Program-made: the position numbers and the translations under genes | Shown: one piece after another, positions 42,812 through 51,250 of the stretch | Layout: each line of letters begins with the position of its first letter | Position numbering within the stretch: position 1 is the first letter of the stretch | Assembly: GCA_002307295.1 (NCBI GenBank) | Contig: DBTY01000046.1 | Span: 1 to 64,000, forward strand | Origin: Ignavibacteriales bacterium UBA1304 | GTDB lineage: Bacteria > Bacteroidota > Ignavibacteria > Ignavibacteriales > Ignavibacteriaceae | Reading direction: 5' to 3' | Length of the DNA: 64,000 bases | Notes under the pieces: generated by a model | The model's input: the letters and a program-made list of their open reading frames with translations, nothing else | What the model was told of the DNA's origin: nothing | Database searches by the model: none

Positions 42812-44898
42812 TATTTTAGAATATTAAGTTTTTTTGTTTCGGTATAAGCGCCCGCCTGAAGTCTGTAAAAATAAACGCCGCTCGGAAAATTTGCGGCGTT
42901 CCAGCTCTTTGAATACGTTCCGGCGCGCATTTCTTCATTTGCCAGCGTTGCAATTTCTCTGCCTAATGCGTCGAATATTTTTAATCTTACAAACGATTCA
43001 GACGGAATAGAAAAAGAAATAGTAGTCTCCGGATTAAACGGATTTGGATAATTCTGATTAAGCATAAAACGCGAAGGTAAATTGACCACAGGATTTTTTA
43101 CTGCCGTTATCTCCGATAAAGGACGTCTCCAGACTCCGCTGTTAGCCCCCGCATAAAGATATGAGTTATATGCGTACAAAGAATAAACGCAATCGTTATT
43201 AAAACCTTCATTTATTGCGGTCCAGCTTTCGCCCTGATTAGTAGTAAGAAATATTCCGCCGCTGTAAGTCCCGGCAAAAAGATTAGAGCCGTATGAGCAA
43301 AGCGAATAAACGGTGTCGTTAGTAAGTCCGTTATTTACTGTAGTCCAGCTATTGCCGGTATCAGTAGAGCGGCAAACGCCCCCATTACAAATCCCAATAA
43401 AGATATTTTTGCCGTTTACTGTCATAGCATTTATAGGGTTGTGAGTATCATTGTTCCCGGTTTTAATATTTTGCCAGATTGCGCCATTGTTTGAGGAAAG
43501 ATATACTTCAGCTAAATTTGTACTAGCTAAAAAATTTGTATCGCTAAACGCAAGAGCTGTAATCTGGCTTGAGGGTTTTTGATTTGTTGCAATCCAGTTA
43601 GCTCCATTATCGGTTGATTGGAAAACGCCCATATTATTTGCGGCAAAAATACCTTTGTTACAGTTTGCAATGTCATAGACCATATTTCCCTGAAAGCCTT
43701 TATTAATTGCGCTCCAATCGGTTCCGTTATTAGTGGAAATATAAATGCCGCTGCCGGAAGTTCCGGCAAAAAGATTTGAATCGATAAATTTAAGTTTTGA
43801 TATAACAATCTGGCGCAGACCGTTGTTTACCGACTGCCAGTCGGTTCCATTATTTGTTGATAAGAACACTCCGTTTCCGGGAGCGCCCGCGAAAAGGTTT
43901 TTGCCCGAAGCCGCAAATGTATTGACGTTAGTTTCCGATATCCCTTCGTTTGCCATTGACCAGCTTGCGCCATTATCGTTTGAAAGAAATATAGAGCCAT
44001 TTGCGCCTGCAAAAACAGTCGTATCGATTATTGCAAGAGATAAAAACTCTAAGTTTGAAAGACCATTATTAGCTGAAGTCCAGCTTTCTCCATTATCTGT
44101 TGAGCGCGTTATGCCGCCGCCGTAAACTCCGCCCAGTCCATAATTAATTCCGGCAAACACGTTGGAGCCGCTGACGGCAAATGCCTGTATCATACTATTG
44201 TCGCTTACTTTTTTCCAGTTTTCGCCGCAATTGTTTGAAAGATAAATTCCTTCTAATGATCCAGCAAGAATGTTTTTGCCGCATACGGCAAGAGCGCTAA
44301 TATTTAAATGCGGAGGCAACCCATTATTAATTTCTTTCCAGCTATCGCCGTTATTAGTTGAAAGAAAAACGTCGTTCCCATATGTCCCAACAAATATGTT
44401 GGTATCTTTTATGGCAAGAGAATAAACAAACTTGCCTGATAAACTGTTGTTTTTAAACGACCAGTCGTCGCCATAATTAGTAGAAAAATAAATGCCGTTG
44501 GCAGTCGCCGCCAAAAGCTCCGTTCCGTTAACGATGAGATCCGTAATATATGACGTAGTTGTTATACCATTATTGACAGCCGTCCAGTCAACGCCGTTAT
44601 TTGTGGAGCGATATATTCCAGTGTAAGTTCTGGCAAATAAATAGGAGCCGCAGAAAACAAGCGAACGAATACAGGGCAGGGCAGAATTTTTATTAATCTT
44701 TGCCCAGTTTTTCCCGTTATTAGTGGAAAGGTAAACGCTGCCGACTAAAGTTCCGGCAAAGATATTCTTACCGCTAACGGCCAAACTGTATATTTGTCCG
44801 CTGTATGGACCATTTGTACGGGTCCATTGCGCTGGCAATTTGCAGGTAAGCATAAAAAGGATTAAGCCTGTTATAAAAAGCGTCCGGATAGATTTCAT
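42811..44898 (-). CDS. Secreted beta-propeller protein with T9SS sorting domain
   Basis: 695 aa. Signal peptide near residues 1-23 (LFITGLILFMLTCKLPAQ). Then about thirteen repeats of about 43 residues with the BNR/sortilin-type core STNNGxxWxxxNNGL and F-A-G-T, which build one or two multi-bladed propellers. The C-terminal 80 residues are a T9SS type A sorting domain: NQNYPNPFNPETTISFSIPS, then VRLKIFDALGREIATL and GVYFYRLQAG. The protein should be exported across the outer membrane by a T9SS encoded elsewhere. Function of the propeller is unknown. It is bracketed by two copies of a palindromic repeat. Confidence 0.93.
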   Translation of the reverse strand: MKSIRTLFITGLILFMLTCKLPAQWTRTNGPYSGQIYSLAVSGKNIFAGTLVGSVYLSTNNGKNWAKINKNSALPCIRSLVFCGSYLFARTYTGIYRSTNNGVDWTAVNNGITTTSYITDLIVNGTELLAATANGIYFSTNYGDDWSFKNNSLSGKFVYSLAIKDTNIFVGTYGNDVFLSTNNGDSWKEINNGLPPHLNISALAVCGKNILAGSLEGIYLSNNCGENWKKVSDNSMIQAFAVSGSNVFAGINYGLGGVYGGGITRSTDNGESWTSANNGLSNLEFLSLAIIDTTVFAGANGSIFLSNDNGASWSMANEGISETNVNTFAASGKNLFAGAPGNGVFLSTNNGTDWQSVNNGLRQIVISKLKFIDSNLFAGTSGSGIYISTNNGTDWSAINKGFQGNMVYDIANCNKGIFAANNMGVFQSTDNGANWIATNQKPSSQITALAFSDTNFLASTNLAEVYLSSNNGAIWQNIKTGNNDTHNPINAMTVNGKNIFIGICNGGVCRSTDTGNSWTTVNNGLTNDTVYSLCSYGSNLFAGTYSGGIFLTTNQGESWTAINEGFNNDCVYSLYAYNSYLYAGANSGVWRRPLSEITAVKNPVVNLPSRFMLNQNYPNPFNPETTISFSIPSESFVRLKIFDALGREIATLANEEMRAGTYSKSWNAANFPSGVYFYRLQAGAYTETKKLNILK

Positions 44899-45081
44899 AT
44901 TAGTACCGCCCCATTATTATGAAATAATATTCTAAATGTAAAACTATTTAAACATTTATGCAAATATTATGGGGAATTGAACAGGGGAGAAACAATAATT
45001 TCATTTTTGTTAACTAATAATAATTAAAAAATTTAACGGGTTAAAATCAATTAGCATAACAAAAAATTATAGGTATTCTGT

Positions 45082-45141
45082 TTTTTTTCAACCTCCAAGG
45101 GCGCTGCGCTAATAGCTCCGCCTTGGAGGTTAGTTTCTGCC
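45082..45141. repeat. Palindromic repeat, copy 2 (5' side of the propeller gene)
   Basis: Nearly the same as 42752-42811: it keeps AACCTCCAAGGGCG, GCGCTAATAGCTCCGCC and TGGAGGT, with a few changes outside. Together the copies sit on both sides of one gene in the same orientation. Confidence 0.75.
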
Positions 45142-45151
45142 ATTTAAAAAT

Positions 45152-45185
45152 AAAAAAGCCCTAACTTTCGTTAAGGCTTTTTTTG
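45152..45185 (-). terminator. Terminator after tRNA-Asn
   Basis: AAGCCCTAAC and GTTAAGGCTT form a stem with one mismatch, loop TTTC, flanked by A and T runs. It starts directly at the 3' end of the tRNA gene on the minus strand. Confidence 0.8.
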
Positions 45186-45257
45186 CTCCGCGAGCAAGAC
45201 TCGAACTTGCAACCCTTCGGTTAACAGCCGAATGCTCCACCATTGAGCTATCGCGGA
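45186..45257 (-). tRNA. tRNA-Asn (anticodon GTT)
   Basis: A 72-nt cloverleaf on the minus strand: acceptor TCCGCGA/TCGCGGA with discriminator G, D-arm GCTCAATGGTGGAGC, anticodon stem TTCGG/CCGAA with loop CTGTTAA (anticodon GTT), and T-loop TTCGAGT. CCA is not encoded. Accessory genes lie downstream of its 3' end. Confidence 0.95.
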
Positions 45258-45461
45258 ATATTTTCTCTTTTTGAGACTTCAAATTTAGTCTAAATTTCTT
45301 TTTTTGTCAAGCACATTCGAAAATATTTTTTTATTTTTTTATATTTTTAGTTCGCTCTTGTTTAAAAATTCAATAATTTTAATAAATAAATATTTTTTAT
45401 TGTATTAGTAAAAAATATGCAGTTTTGGTTTTTATAACAAATAACAATCAAGGAATAAATT

Positions 45462-47144
45462 ATGTCTGACTTAACAGATTTGAAATCTAAAGTTCAACAA
45501 GCTTATAAAGACTGGGAAGAAAATTCTTACAAAAAGTTTACAGCCAAAGCTCCCGAAAGACTGAAAGAGTTTACAACTGTTTCTTTCAGTCCCGTTGATC
45601 CTATCTATTTGCCTAACACAGATAATTTTGAGAACTATAACGAGAAATTAGGTTTCCCTGGAACATACCCTTATACAAGAGGCGTTCAGCCTACTATGTA
45701 TCGCGGAAGATTCTGGACTATGCGCCAGTACGCCGGGTTTGGAACTGCTAAGGAATCGAACGAAAGATATCGTTATTTGTTAGAACAGGGGCAGTCAGGA
45801 CTTTCGGTAGCGTTTGATTTGCCTACTCAGATCGGTTATGATAGCGACGATCCAATGTCTTACGGCGAAGTCGGCAAAGTTGGCGTTGCAATTGATACTC
45901 TTGCAGATATGGAGATTCTGTTTAATAAAATTCCTCTTGATAAAGTTTCTACTTCGATGACAATCAACGCTCCGGCGTCTGTATTGTTAGCTTTGTATAT
46001 TGCCGTAGCTGAAAAGCAGGGCTTTACAAAAGATCAGATTTCAGGCACAATTCAAAACGATATTCTTAAAGAGTATATTGCCCGCGGAACATATATTTAT
46101 CCTCCAAAACCTTCAATGCGGTTAATTACTAATATTTTTGAATATTGCAGTAAAGAAGTTCCTAAATGGAATACAATTTCAATTTCAGGCTATCATATCA
46201 GAGAAGCGGGCTCTACGGCTTCGCAGGAAGTCGGTTTTACAATTGCCGACGGTATAGCTTATGTAGACGCTGCAATTAAAGCGGGACTTGATGTAGACGC
46301 GTTTGCAGGCAGATTATCTTTCTTCTTTAACGCTCATAACGATCTTCTTGAAGAAGTGGCTAAATACAGAGCTGCCAGAAGACTTTGGGCAAAAATTATG
46401 AAAAATAGATTTTCCGCTAAAAAACCAAAATCTATGATGCTCCGTTTCCATACTCAAACTGCAGGCTCTACTCTTGCCGCTCAACAGGTTGATAATAACA
46501 TTGTAAGAGTAACAATCCAGACATTAGCGGCCGTATTAGGCGGAACTCAGAGTTTGCACACAAACTCAAGAGACGAAGCTTTGGCTTTGCCTACGGAAGC
46601 TTCTGTAAGAATAGCTTTAAGAACTCAGCAGATTGTAGCCAACGAAAGCGGCGTAGCAAATACCATTGATCCGCTTGCAGGCTCTTACTATATTGAAGAG
46701 ATGACAGATAAAATTGAAAAAGAAGCGGAAGAATATATTCAGAAAATTGACGATCTCGGCGGAATGGTAGAAGCTATCGAAGCCGGATATGTTCAGGGCG
46801 AAATTCAGAGAGCTGCTTACAGATACGAACAGGAACTGGAAAGGAACGAAAGAATAGTAGTCGGCGTTAATAAATATCAGGTAGAAGAAGGAGAACCAAC
46901 AGGTCTTCTTAAAATTGATATGAGCGTTCAGGAAGAGCAAATTAAATTCCTTAATAAAGTACGTTCAGAAAGAAGCGCGGACGAAGTTAAAAATAAACTT
47001 GCAATACTTAAAAAAGCTGCTCAGGGAACGGATAATTTAATGCCGTTGATTGTAGACGCAGTTAAAGTTTATGCAAGCGTCGGCGAAATTAGCAATACTT
47101 TACGCGACGTATTCGGCGAATATAAAGAACACGTTGTTATCTAA
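45462..47144 (+). CDS. Methylmalonyl-CoA mutase, large (catalytic) subunit
   Basis: 560 aa, the length of the catalytic-domain-only subunit; the B12-binding domain of about 130 residues, with its DxHxxG motif, is missing and must come from another gene. Conserved blocks: PYTRGVQPTMYRGRFWTMRQ (about 71-90), GLSVAFDLPTQIGYDSDDP, RLITNIFEYC, HTQTAGSTLAAQQ and LGGTQSLHTNSRDEALALPT. It interconverts methylmalonyl-CoA and succinyl-CoA. The ATG follows AAGGA (45450-45454) by seven bases. First gene of a propionate cluster. Confidence 0.94.
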   Translation: MSDLTDLKSKVQQAYKDWEENSYKKFTAKAPERLKEFTTVSFSPVDPIYLPNTDNFENYNEKLGFPGTYPYTRGVQPTMYRGRFWTMRQYAGFGTAKESNERYRYLLEQGQSGLSVAFDLPTQIGYDSDDPMSYGEVGKVGVAIDTLADMEILFNKIPLDKVSTSMTINAPASVLLALYIAVAEKQGFTKDQISGTIQNDILKEYIARGTYIYPPKPSMRLITNIFEYCSKEVPKWNTISISGYHIREAGSTASQEVGFTIADGIAYVDAAIKAGLDVDAFAGRLSFFFNAHNDLLEEVAKYRAARRLWAKIMKNRFSAKKPKSMMLRFHTQTAGSTLAAQQVDNNIVRVTIQTLAAVLGGTQSLHTNSRDEALALPTEASVRIALRTQQIVANESGVANTIDPLAGSYYIEEMTDKIEKEAEEYIQKIDDLGGMVEAIEAGYVQGEIQRAAYRYEQELERNERIVVGVNKYQVEEGEPTGLLKIDMSVQEEQIKFLNKVRSERSADEVKNKLAILKKAAQGTDNLMPLIVDAVKVYASVGEISNTLRDVFGEYKEHVVI

Positions 47145-47178
47145 ATTAATTGTGTTTAATAAAATTCAGGAGTAAATA

Positions 47179-47583
47179 ATGGCCCCAACTCATATAGAAC
47201 ATATTGGCATTGCTGTGAAAAATTTACAGGGATCTATTAAATATTATGAAGATATTTTAGGATTAAAATGCTATTCAATAGAAGAAGTTAAAGATCAGAA
47301 AGTTAAAACTGCATTTTTTTTGGTTGGTCAGACTAAGATTGAATTGTTAGAATCAACCGATCCTGAAGGCTCGATAGGCAAGTTTATAGAAAAAAGAGGC
47401 GAAGGCGTTCATCATGTTGCGTTTGCAGTTACAAATTTGCCGGAACAACTAAAAGAAGTTGAAGCAAAAGGAATTCAGTTGATTGATAAACAACCAAGGA
47501 AAGGAGCCGAAGGCTTGAATATAGCTTTTCTTCATCCAAAATCAACTCATGGCGTTTTAACTGAATTATGCGAGAAAGCTTAA
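47179..47583 (+). CDS. mce: Methylmalonyl-CoA epimerase
   Basis: 134 aa. Two glyoxalase-fold half-domains: IEHIGIAVKNLQGSIKYYED at the start and GVHHVAFAVTNLPEQLKEV in the middle. The metal His (His8-type in HIG, and HH of GVHHVAF) and Glu (ELLEST) are in place. It interconverts the R and S forms of methylmalonyl-CoA between the carboxylase and the mutase. It lies 34 bases after the mutase gene. Confidence 0.93.
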   Translation: MAPTHIEHIGIAVKNLQGSIKYYEDILGLKCYSIEEVKDQKVKTAFFLVGQTKIELLESTDPEGSIGKFIEKRGEGVHHVAFAVTNLPEQLKEVEAKGIQLIDKQPRKGAEGLNIAFLHPKSTHGVLTELCEKA

Positions 47584-47620
47584 GCTCAGTTTAATAAATA
47601 TTCATTTTGTAAAGAATACC

Positions 47621-47646
47621 GCCGTCCCTGCGTAAGCGGGGACGGC
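47621..47646. repeat. GC-rich intergenic hairpin
   Basis: GCCGTCCC(TGC) / (G)GGGACGGC form an 8-bp stem with a small loop, in the 200-base gap between mce and the carboxyltransferase gene. No T run follows directly. It is similar to the CGTCCCCGC-type palindromes found between genes in many bacteria. Confidence 0.55.
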
Positions 47647-47782
47647 AATTGATTAGAAGTTTTTTTTCGAAAGTTGTACTAAGTAAGTAAATAATTAACG
47701 GCTATATTTTAAGATCAATCGTAATTAGTAATAAGAGTTCATTTTACTAATGTAATTTTTCAACTGAAAAAAAGGTGAAATA

Positions 47783-49342
47783 ATGATTATTCAAGAAAGA
47801 ATAAAAGAACTAATGGAACTTCGCAACCAGGCGCGGTTAGGAGGCGGCGAGAAGAGAATAGATTCCCAGCATAAAAAAGGGAAACTTACTGCCAGAGAAA
47901 GAATCGATTTGCTGTTGGATGAAGGAAGTTTTGAAGAATTTGATATGTTTGTTTCTCACAGATGTATCGATTTCGGTTTGGAAAAACAAACCTATCTTTC
48001 TGACGGCGTTGTGACTGGTTATGGCACAATTGACGGCAGGTTAGTATATGTTTTCTCTCAGGATTTTACGGTGTTCGGCGGTTCTCTTTCGGAAATGTTT
48101 GCTGAAAAAATTTGTAAAGTTATGGATAAGGCCATGAAGGTCGGCGCTCCTATTATCGGTATTAACGATAGCGGCGGAGCTCGTATTCAGGAAGGCGTTA
48201 AGAGCCTTGGCGGTTACGCTAATATTTTTGAAAGAAATATTTTAGCGTCCGGAGTTATTCCTCAGATTTCGGCAATTTTTGGCCCTTGCGCTGGCGGCGC
48301 AGTTTATTCGCCCGCTTTGACTGATTTTACCCTCATGGTAAAAGATACAAGCTATATGTTTGTTACAGGCCCTAAAGTAGTTAAAACGGTTACAGGCGAA
48401 ACTGTTACCGACGAGCAGCTGGGCGGAGCCTTTGTTCACAGCTCTAAATCAGGCGTATCTCATTTTGTAGCCGACGACGAAAGAGAAGGCATCCTTTTAA
48501 TCAGAAAATTACTTAGCTATTTGCCTCAAAACAATATGGAAGAGCCGCCTCTTGCTCCTTGCGACGATCCTATTGACAGGCTTGAAGATACGTTGAACGA
48601 GATTATACCAGATAGTCCCGCTAAACCGTACAACATGAAAGACGTTATTCACGCAATTGCAGATTACCATGAATTTTTTGAAATCATGGAAAACTACGCT
48701 CCTAATATGATTATCGGTTACGCAAGATTTAACGGCATGCCTGTTGGCATAGTAGCTAATCAGCCGAATTATTTAGCAGGCGTGCTTGATATTAATTCCT
48801 CAAGAAAAGCCGCAAGATTTGTAAGATTCTGCGACGCTTTTAATATTCCTATCCTTACATTAGTAGACGTACCGGGATTTTTACCTGGCACAGCTCAGGA
48901 ATACGGCGGCATAATTTTGCACGGAGCAAAATTACTTTTTGCTTTTGGCGAAGCTACTGTTCCAAAAGTTACTGTTATCTTAAGAAAAGCTTACGGCGGC
49001 GCTTATGACGTTATGAGCTCAAAACACTTAAGAGGCGACATTAATTACGCATGGCCGACTGCCGAAATAGCGGTTATGGGACCTAAAGGCGCTATTGAAA
49101 TTCTTCATAATAAAGAACTCTCGACAATTACAGACGAAAAAGAAAGAGTTGAGTTCCTTAAACAAAAAGAAGAAGAGTACAAAAATAAATTTGCATCTCC
49201 TTATGTAGCCGCTAAATTCGGTTATATAGACGATGTGATTGAGCCGCGTAATACAAGATTCAGAGTGATTAGAGCTTTACAGTCGCTTTCTACAAAGAAA
49301 GACGTAAATCCTCCTAAGAAACACTCAAACATTCCTCTATAA
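47783..49342 (+). CDS. Acyl-CoA carboxyltransferase (methylmalonyl-CoA decarboxylase alpha / propionyl-CoA carboxylase beta)
   Basis: 519 aa, both halves of the carboxyltransferase fold. N-terminal half: GKLTARERIDLLLDEGSFEE, GGSLSEMFAEKICKVMDKA, DSGGARIQEGV and FGPCAGGAVYSPALTDF. C-terminal half: DVPGFLPGTAQEYGGII and LRKAYGGAYDVMSSKHL. It moves carbon dioxide between biotin and propionyl-CoA. Which of the two enzymes it serves depends on the partners: the downstream OadG-like and biotin-carrier genes favour a sodium-pump decarboxylase or a related carboxylase, but neither a membrane beta subunit nor a biotin carboxylase is next to it. Confidence 0.94.
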   Translation: MIIQERIKELMELRNQARLGGGEKRIDSQHKKGKLTARERIDLLLDEGSFEEFDMFVSHRCIDFGLEKQTYLSDGVVTGYGTIDGRLVYVFSQDFTVFGGSLSEMFAEKICKVMDKAMKVGAPIIGINDSGGARIQEGVKSLGGYANIFERNILASGVIPQISAIFGPCAGGAVYSPALTDFTLMVKDTSYMFVTGPKVVKTVTGETVTDEQLGGAFVHSSKSGVSHFVADDEREGILLIRKLLSYLPQNNMEEPPLAPCDDPIDRLEDTLNEIIPDSPAKPYNMKDVIHAIADYHEFFEIMENYAPNMIIGYARFNGMPVGIVANQPNYLAGVLDINSSRKAARFVRFCDAFNIPILTLVDVPGFLPGTAQEYGGIILHGAKLLFAFGEATVPKVTVILRKAYGGAYDVMSSKHLRGDINYAWPTAEIAVMGPKGAIEILHNKELSTITDEKERVEFLKQKEEEYKNKFASPYVAAKFGYIDDVIEPRNTRFRVIRALQSLSTKKDVNPPKKHSNIPL

Positions 49343-49357
49343 TAGAAGGAGAATGAA

Positions 49358-49690
49358 ATGGATGCAATAACAGTAATAATAGGCATAGTAGCTGTGGCGG
49401 CTTTAGTGTTTGGACTTATGGCTTATTTCCAGAAAGGGAAAAAAGAAGAAGTAGAGCAAGCTGCTTCTGTAGCCCCGCAAGCCGCAGCTGAGCCTAAGAA
49501 AGACGACTTAGGCGAAATCGGCAGAGTAAACGCTGCAATCGGTTTGGCTTTAAGCTTATATATGGACGATGTGCATGATTATGAGAATATGATTCTTACT
49601 ATGCAGCAAGTGGCAAGACCTTACTCGCCATGGAGTTCTAAAATATATGGGCTGACTCAAATTCCAACAGTTATAAAAACGAGGAAATAA
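49358..49690 (+). CDS. OadG-like small membrane subunit
   Basis: 110 aa. One N-terminal membrane helix (AITVIIGIVAVAALVFGLMAY), an Ala/Glu/Pro linker and a C-terminal helical segment with ENMILTMQQVARPYSPWSSK. This is the layout of the gamma/delta subunit of sodium-pump decarboxylases, which holds the complex to the membrane. The gap to the carboxyltransferase gene is 15 bases and to the biotin carrier 2 bases. Confidence 0.8.
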   Translation: MDAITVIIGIVAVAALVFGLMAYFQKGKKEEVEQAASVAPQAAAEPKKDDLGEIGRVNAAIGLALSLYMDDVHDYENMILTMQQVARPYSPWSSKIYGLTQIPTVIKTRK

Positions 49691-49692
49691 AA

Positions 49693-50133
49693 ATGAGAAA
49701 ATTTAAATTTAAAATTCAGGGTTCGCAGTACGACGTGAACATCTTAAATCTCGAAGATAACATTGCCGAAGTTGAAGTAAACGGAACAAAATACGAAGTA
49801 GAAGTAGACAAACAACTTAAAACGACTAAAACGCCTACTTTAGTTCGCTCTAAAGTTGAGCCTTCAACTGAACACGATAAAACAACGGCTAAGACGGCTT
49901 CGCCGTCTGAAAGAAAAGGAACCGGAAATATTAAATCTCCTCTTCCGGGAACAATTATTAGCGTTCACGTTAAAGAAGGCGATAACATTAAAATTGGCGA
50001 TAAGCTTATTACGCTTGAAGCCATGAAAATGGAAAACAACGTTAGCGCCGATAAAGAAGGAACAATTCTTTCTATAAAAGTTAAACCAGGCGATTCAGTA
50101 ATGGAAGGCGACCTTCTTATCCAGATAGGTTAA
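49693..50133 (+). CDS. Biotin carboxyl carrier subunit
   Basis: 146 aa. An N-terminal beta segment (about 1-55), a Thr/Lys/Pro hinge, then a biotinyl domain (about 78-146) with the biotin-attachment site LEAMKMENNVSAD; the Lys of MKM is the biotinylated residue. This is the carrier for the carboxyltransferase encoded upstream. It lies 2 bases after the OadG-like gene. Confidence 0.94.
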   Translation: MRKFKFKIQGSQYDVNILNLEDNIAEVEVNGTKYEVEVDKQLKTTKTPTLVRSKVEPSTEHDKTTAKTASPSERKGTGNIKSPLPGTIISVHVKEGDNIKIGDKLITLEAMKMENNVSADKEGTILSIKVKPGDSVMEGDLLIQIG

Positions 50134-50139
50134 CCTTTG

Positions 50140-51069
50140 ATGGAAATTCATTCTTTTTTCTGGGCTGTATTTATAGCGATTGTAGTGATCGTGTTTGCAA
50201 TCGATTTTGTGGTCGCAAATAAACAGACGGGAACGGTTAAAATTAAAACCGCTCTCTTATGGACGTGGATATGGATAGTAACAGGGCTTGCATTTGGGGC
50301 TCTAATACACTATATGCTTCCAGATGGGAATGAGAAATCTTTAGATTATATAATGGGTTATCTTACCGAAAAATCTCTTTCGGTAGATAACCTGTTTGTA
50401 TTTATTATTATCTTCACTTCTATGGGGGTTGAAGAAAAAAACAGACCCCGCCTGCTTAAGCTTGGTATTATGCTCTCTATCTTTCTTAGAATCCTTTTTA
50501 TTTTTGCCGGAACTGCTCTGTTAGAAAAATATCATTTTGTCATAGATATTTTTGGCGTAATTCTGTTTTATACCGCTATAAAAATGGCTTTATCAAAAGA
50601 AGACGATAAAATTGATCCGGAGAAAAATGTTTTTTACAAAATTGCTTCAAAATTATTCAGGATTGATAACGATCCGTTTCATCACCGTTTTTTTATAGTA
50701 AAAAACAAAAAGATATACATTACTCACATGTTTCTTGTCTTTTTGGTAATTGGCACAACTGACGTTATTTTTGCATTTGATTCGCTGCCGGCAATATTCG
50801 GTATAACTAAAGATCCGTTTGTCGTAATCACTTCAAATGTTTTTGCGGTTCTTGGTCTATCTTCGCTCTACTTTGCTTTACAGGGTATTATGGGACTTTT
50901 CAGATATTTAAAAAGCGGAGTAATTGTCATTCTCTTTTTTATTTCCATCAAGATGCTTATATCCGGCTGGTACGAAATTCCTAAGCTAATTTCGCTTTTA
51001 GTAATCGTATTGGCTCTTACCGTTTCAATTCTTCTTTCAGTTATTATTAAAGAAAAACCAAAAAAATAA
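50140..51069 (+). CDS. TerC family integral membrane protein
   Basis: 309 aa with about nine membrane segments. Family blocks: YIMGYLTEKSLSVDNLFVFI, GTTDVIFAFDSLPAIFGIT (conserved acidic residues inside membrane helices) and VLGLSSLYFALQG. TerC/Alx proteins are linked to manganese and calcium handling at the membrane. The frame opens with a TTG at 50137 but the ATG at 50140 is the likelier start. It follows the biotin carrier by 6 bases, in the place where a sodium-pump beta subunit could be expected, but it is unrelated to that family. Confidence 0.9.
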   Translation: MEIHSFFWAVFIAIVVIVFAIDFVVANKQTGTVKIKTALLWTWIWIVTGLAFGALIHYMLPDGNEKSLDYIMGYLTEKSLSVDNLFVFIIIFTSMGVEEKNRPRLLKLGIMLSIFLRILFIFAGTALLEKYHFVIDIFGVILFYTAIKMALSKEDDKIDPEKNVFYKIASKLFRIDNDPFHHRFFIVKNKKIYITHMFLVFLVIGTTDVIFAFDSLPAIFGITKDPFVVITSNVFAVLGLSSLYFALQGIMGLFRYLKSGVIVILFFISIKMLISGWYEIPKLISLLVIVLALTVSILLSVIIKEKPKK

Positions 51070-51250
51070 GCCTGTCTTTTGCTAATTTATGGCAGTTTAT
51101 TTGAATTATTTTCAAATAAAACAGCTAAAAAGCAGCTATTTCTATAATTAGGACATTTTGAATAACTTGCTTGAAGTAAAATCAATTCCTATATTATGAA
51201 ACAAATTACACTCTTTTAGTGTTATATAATTAAACAAAGGAATTATTAAA

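Larger units (their letters stand above)
44899..45185. other. Intergenic region upstream of the propeller gene
   Basis: An AT-rich stretch with no gene. The first 180 bases hold nothing clear apart from being upstream of the propeller gene. Then comes the second palindromic repeat (45082-45141) and the terminator of tRNA-Asn (45152-45185). Confidence 0.6.

Noticed and set aside
42752..45141. CRISPR-like reading of the repeats
   Set aside because: Only two copies, separated by a whole gene, with no regular spacers and no cas genes.
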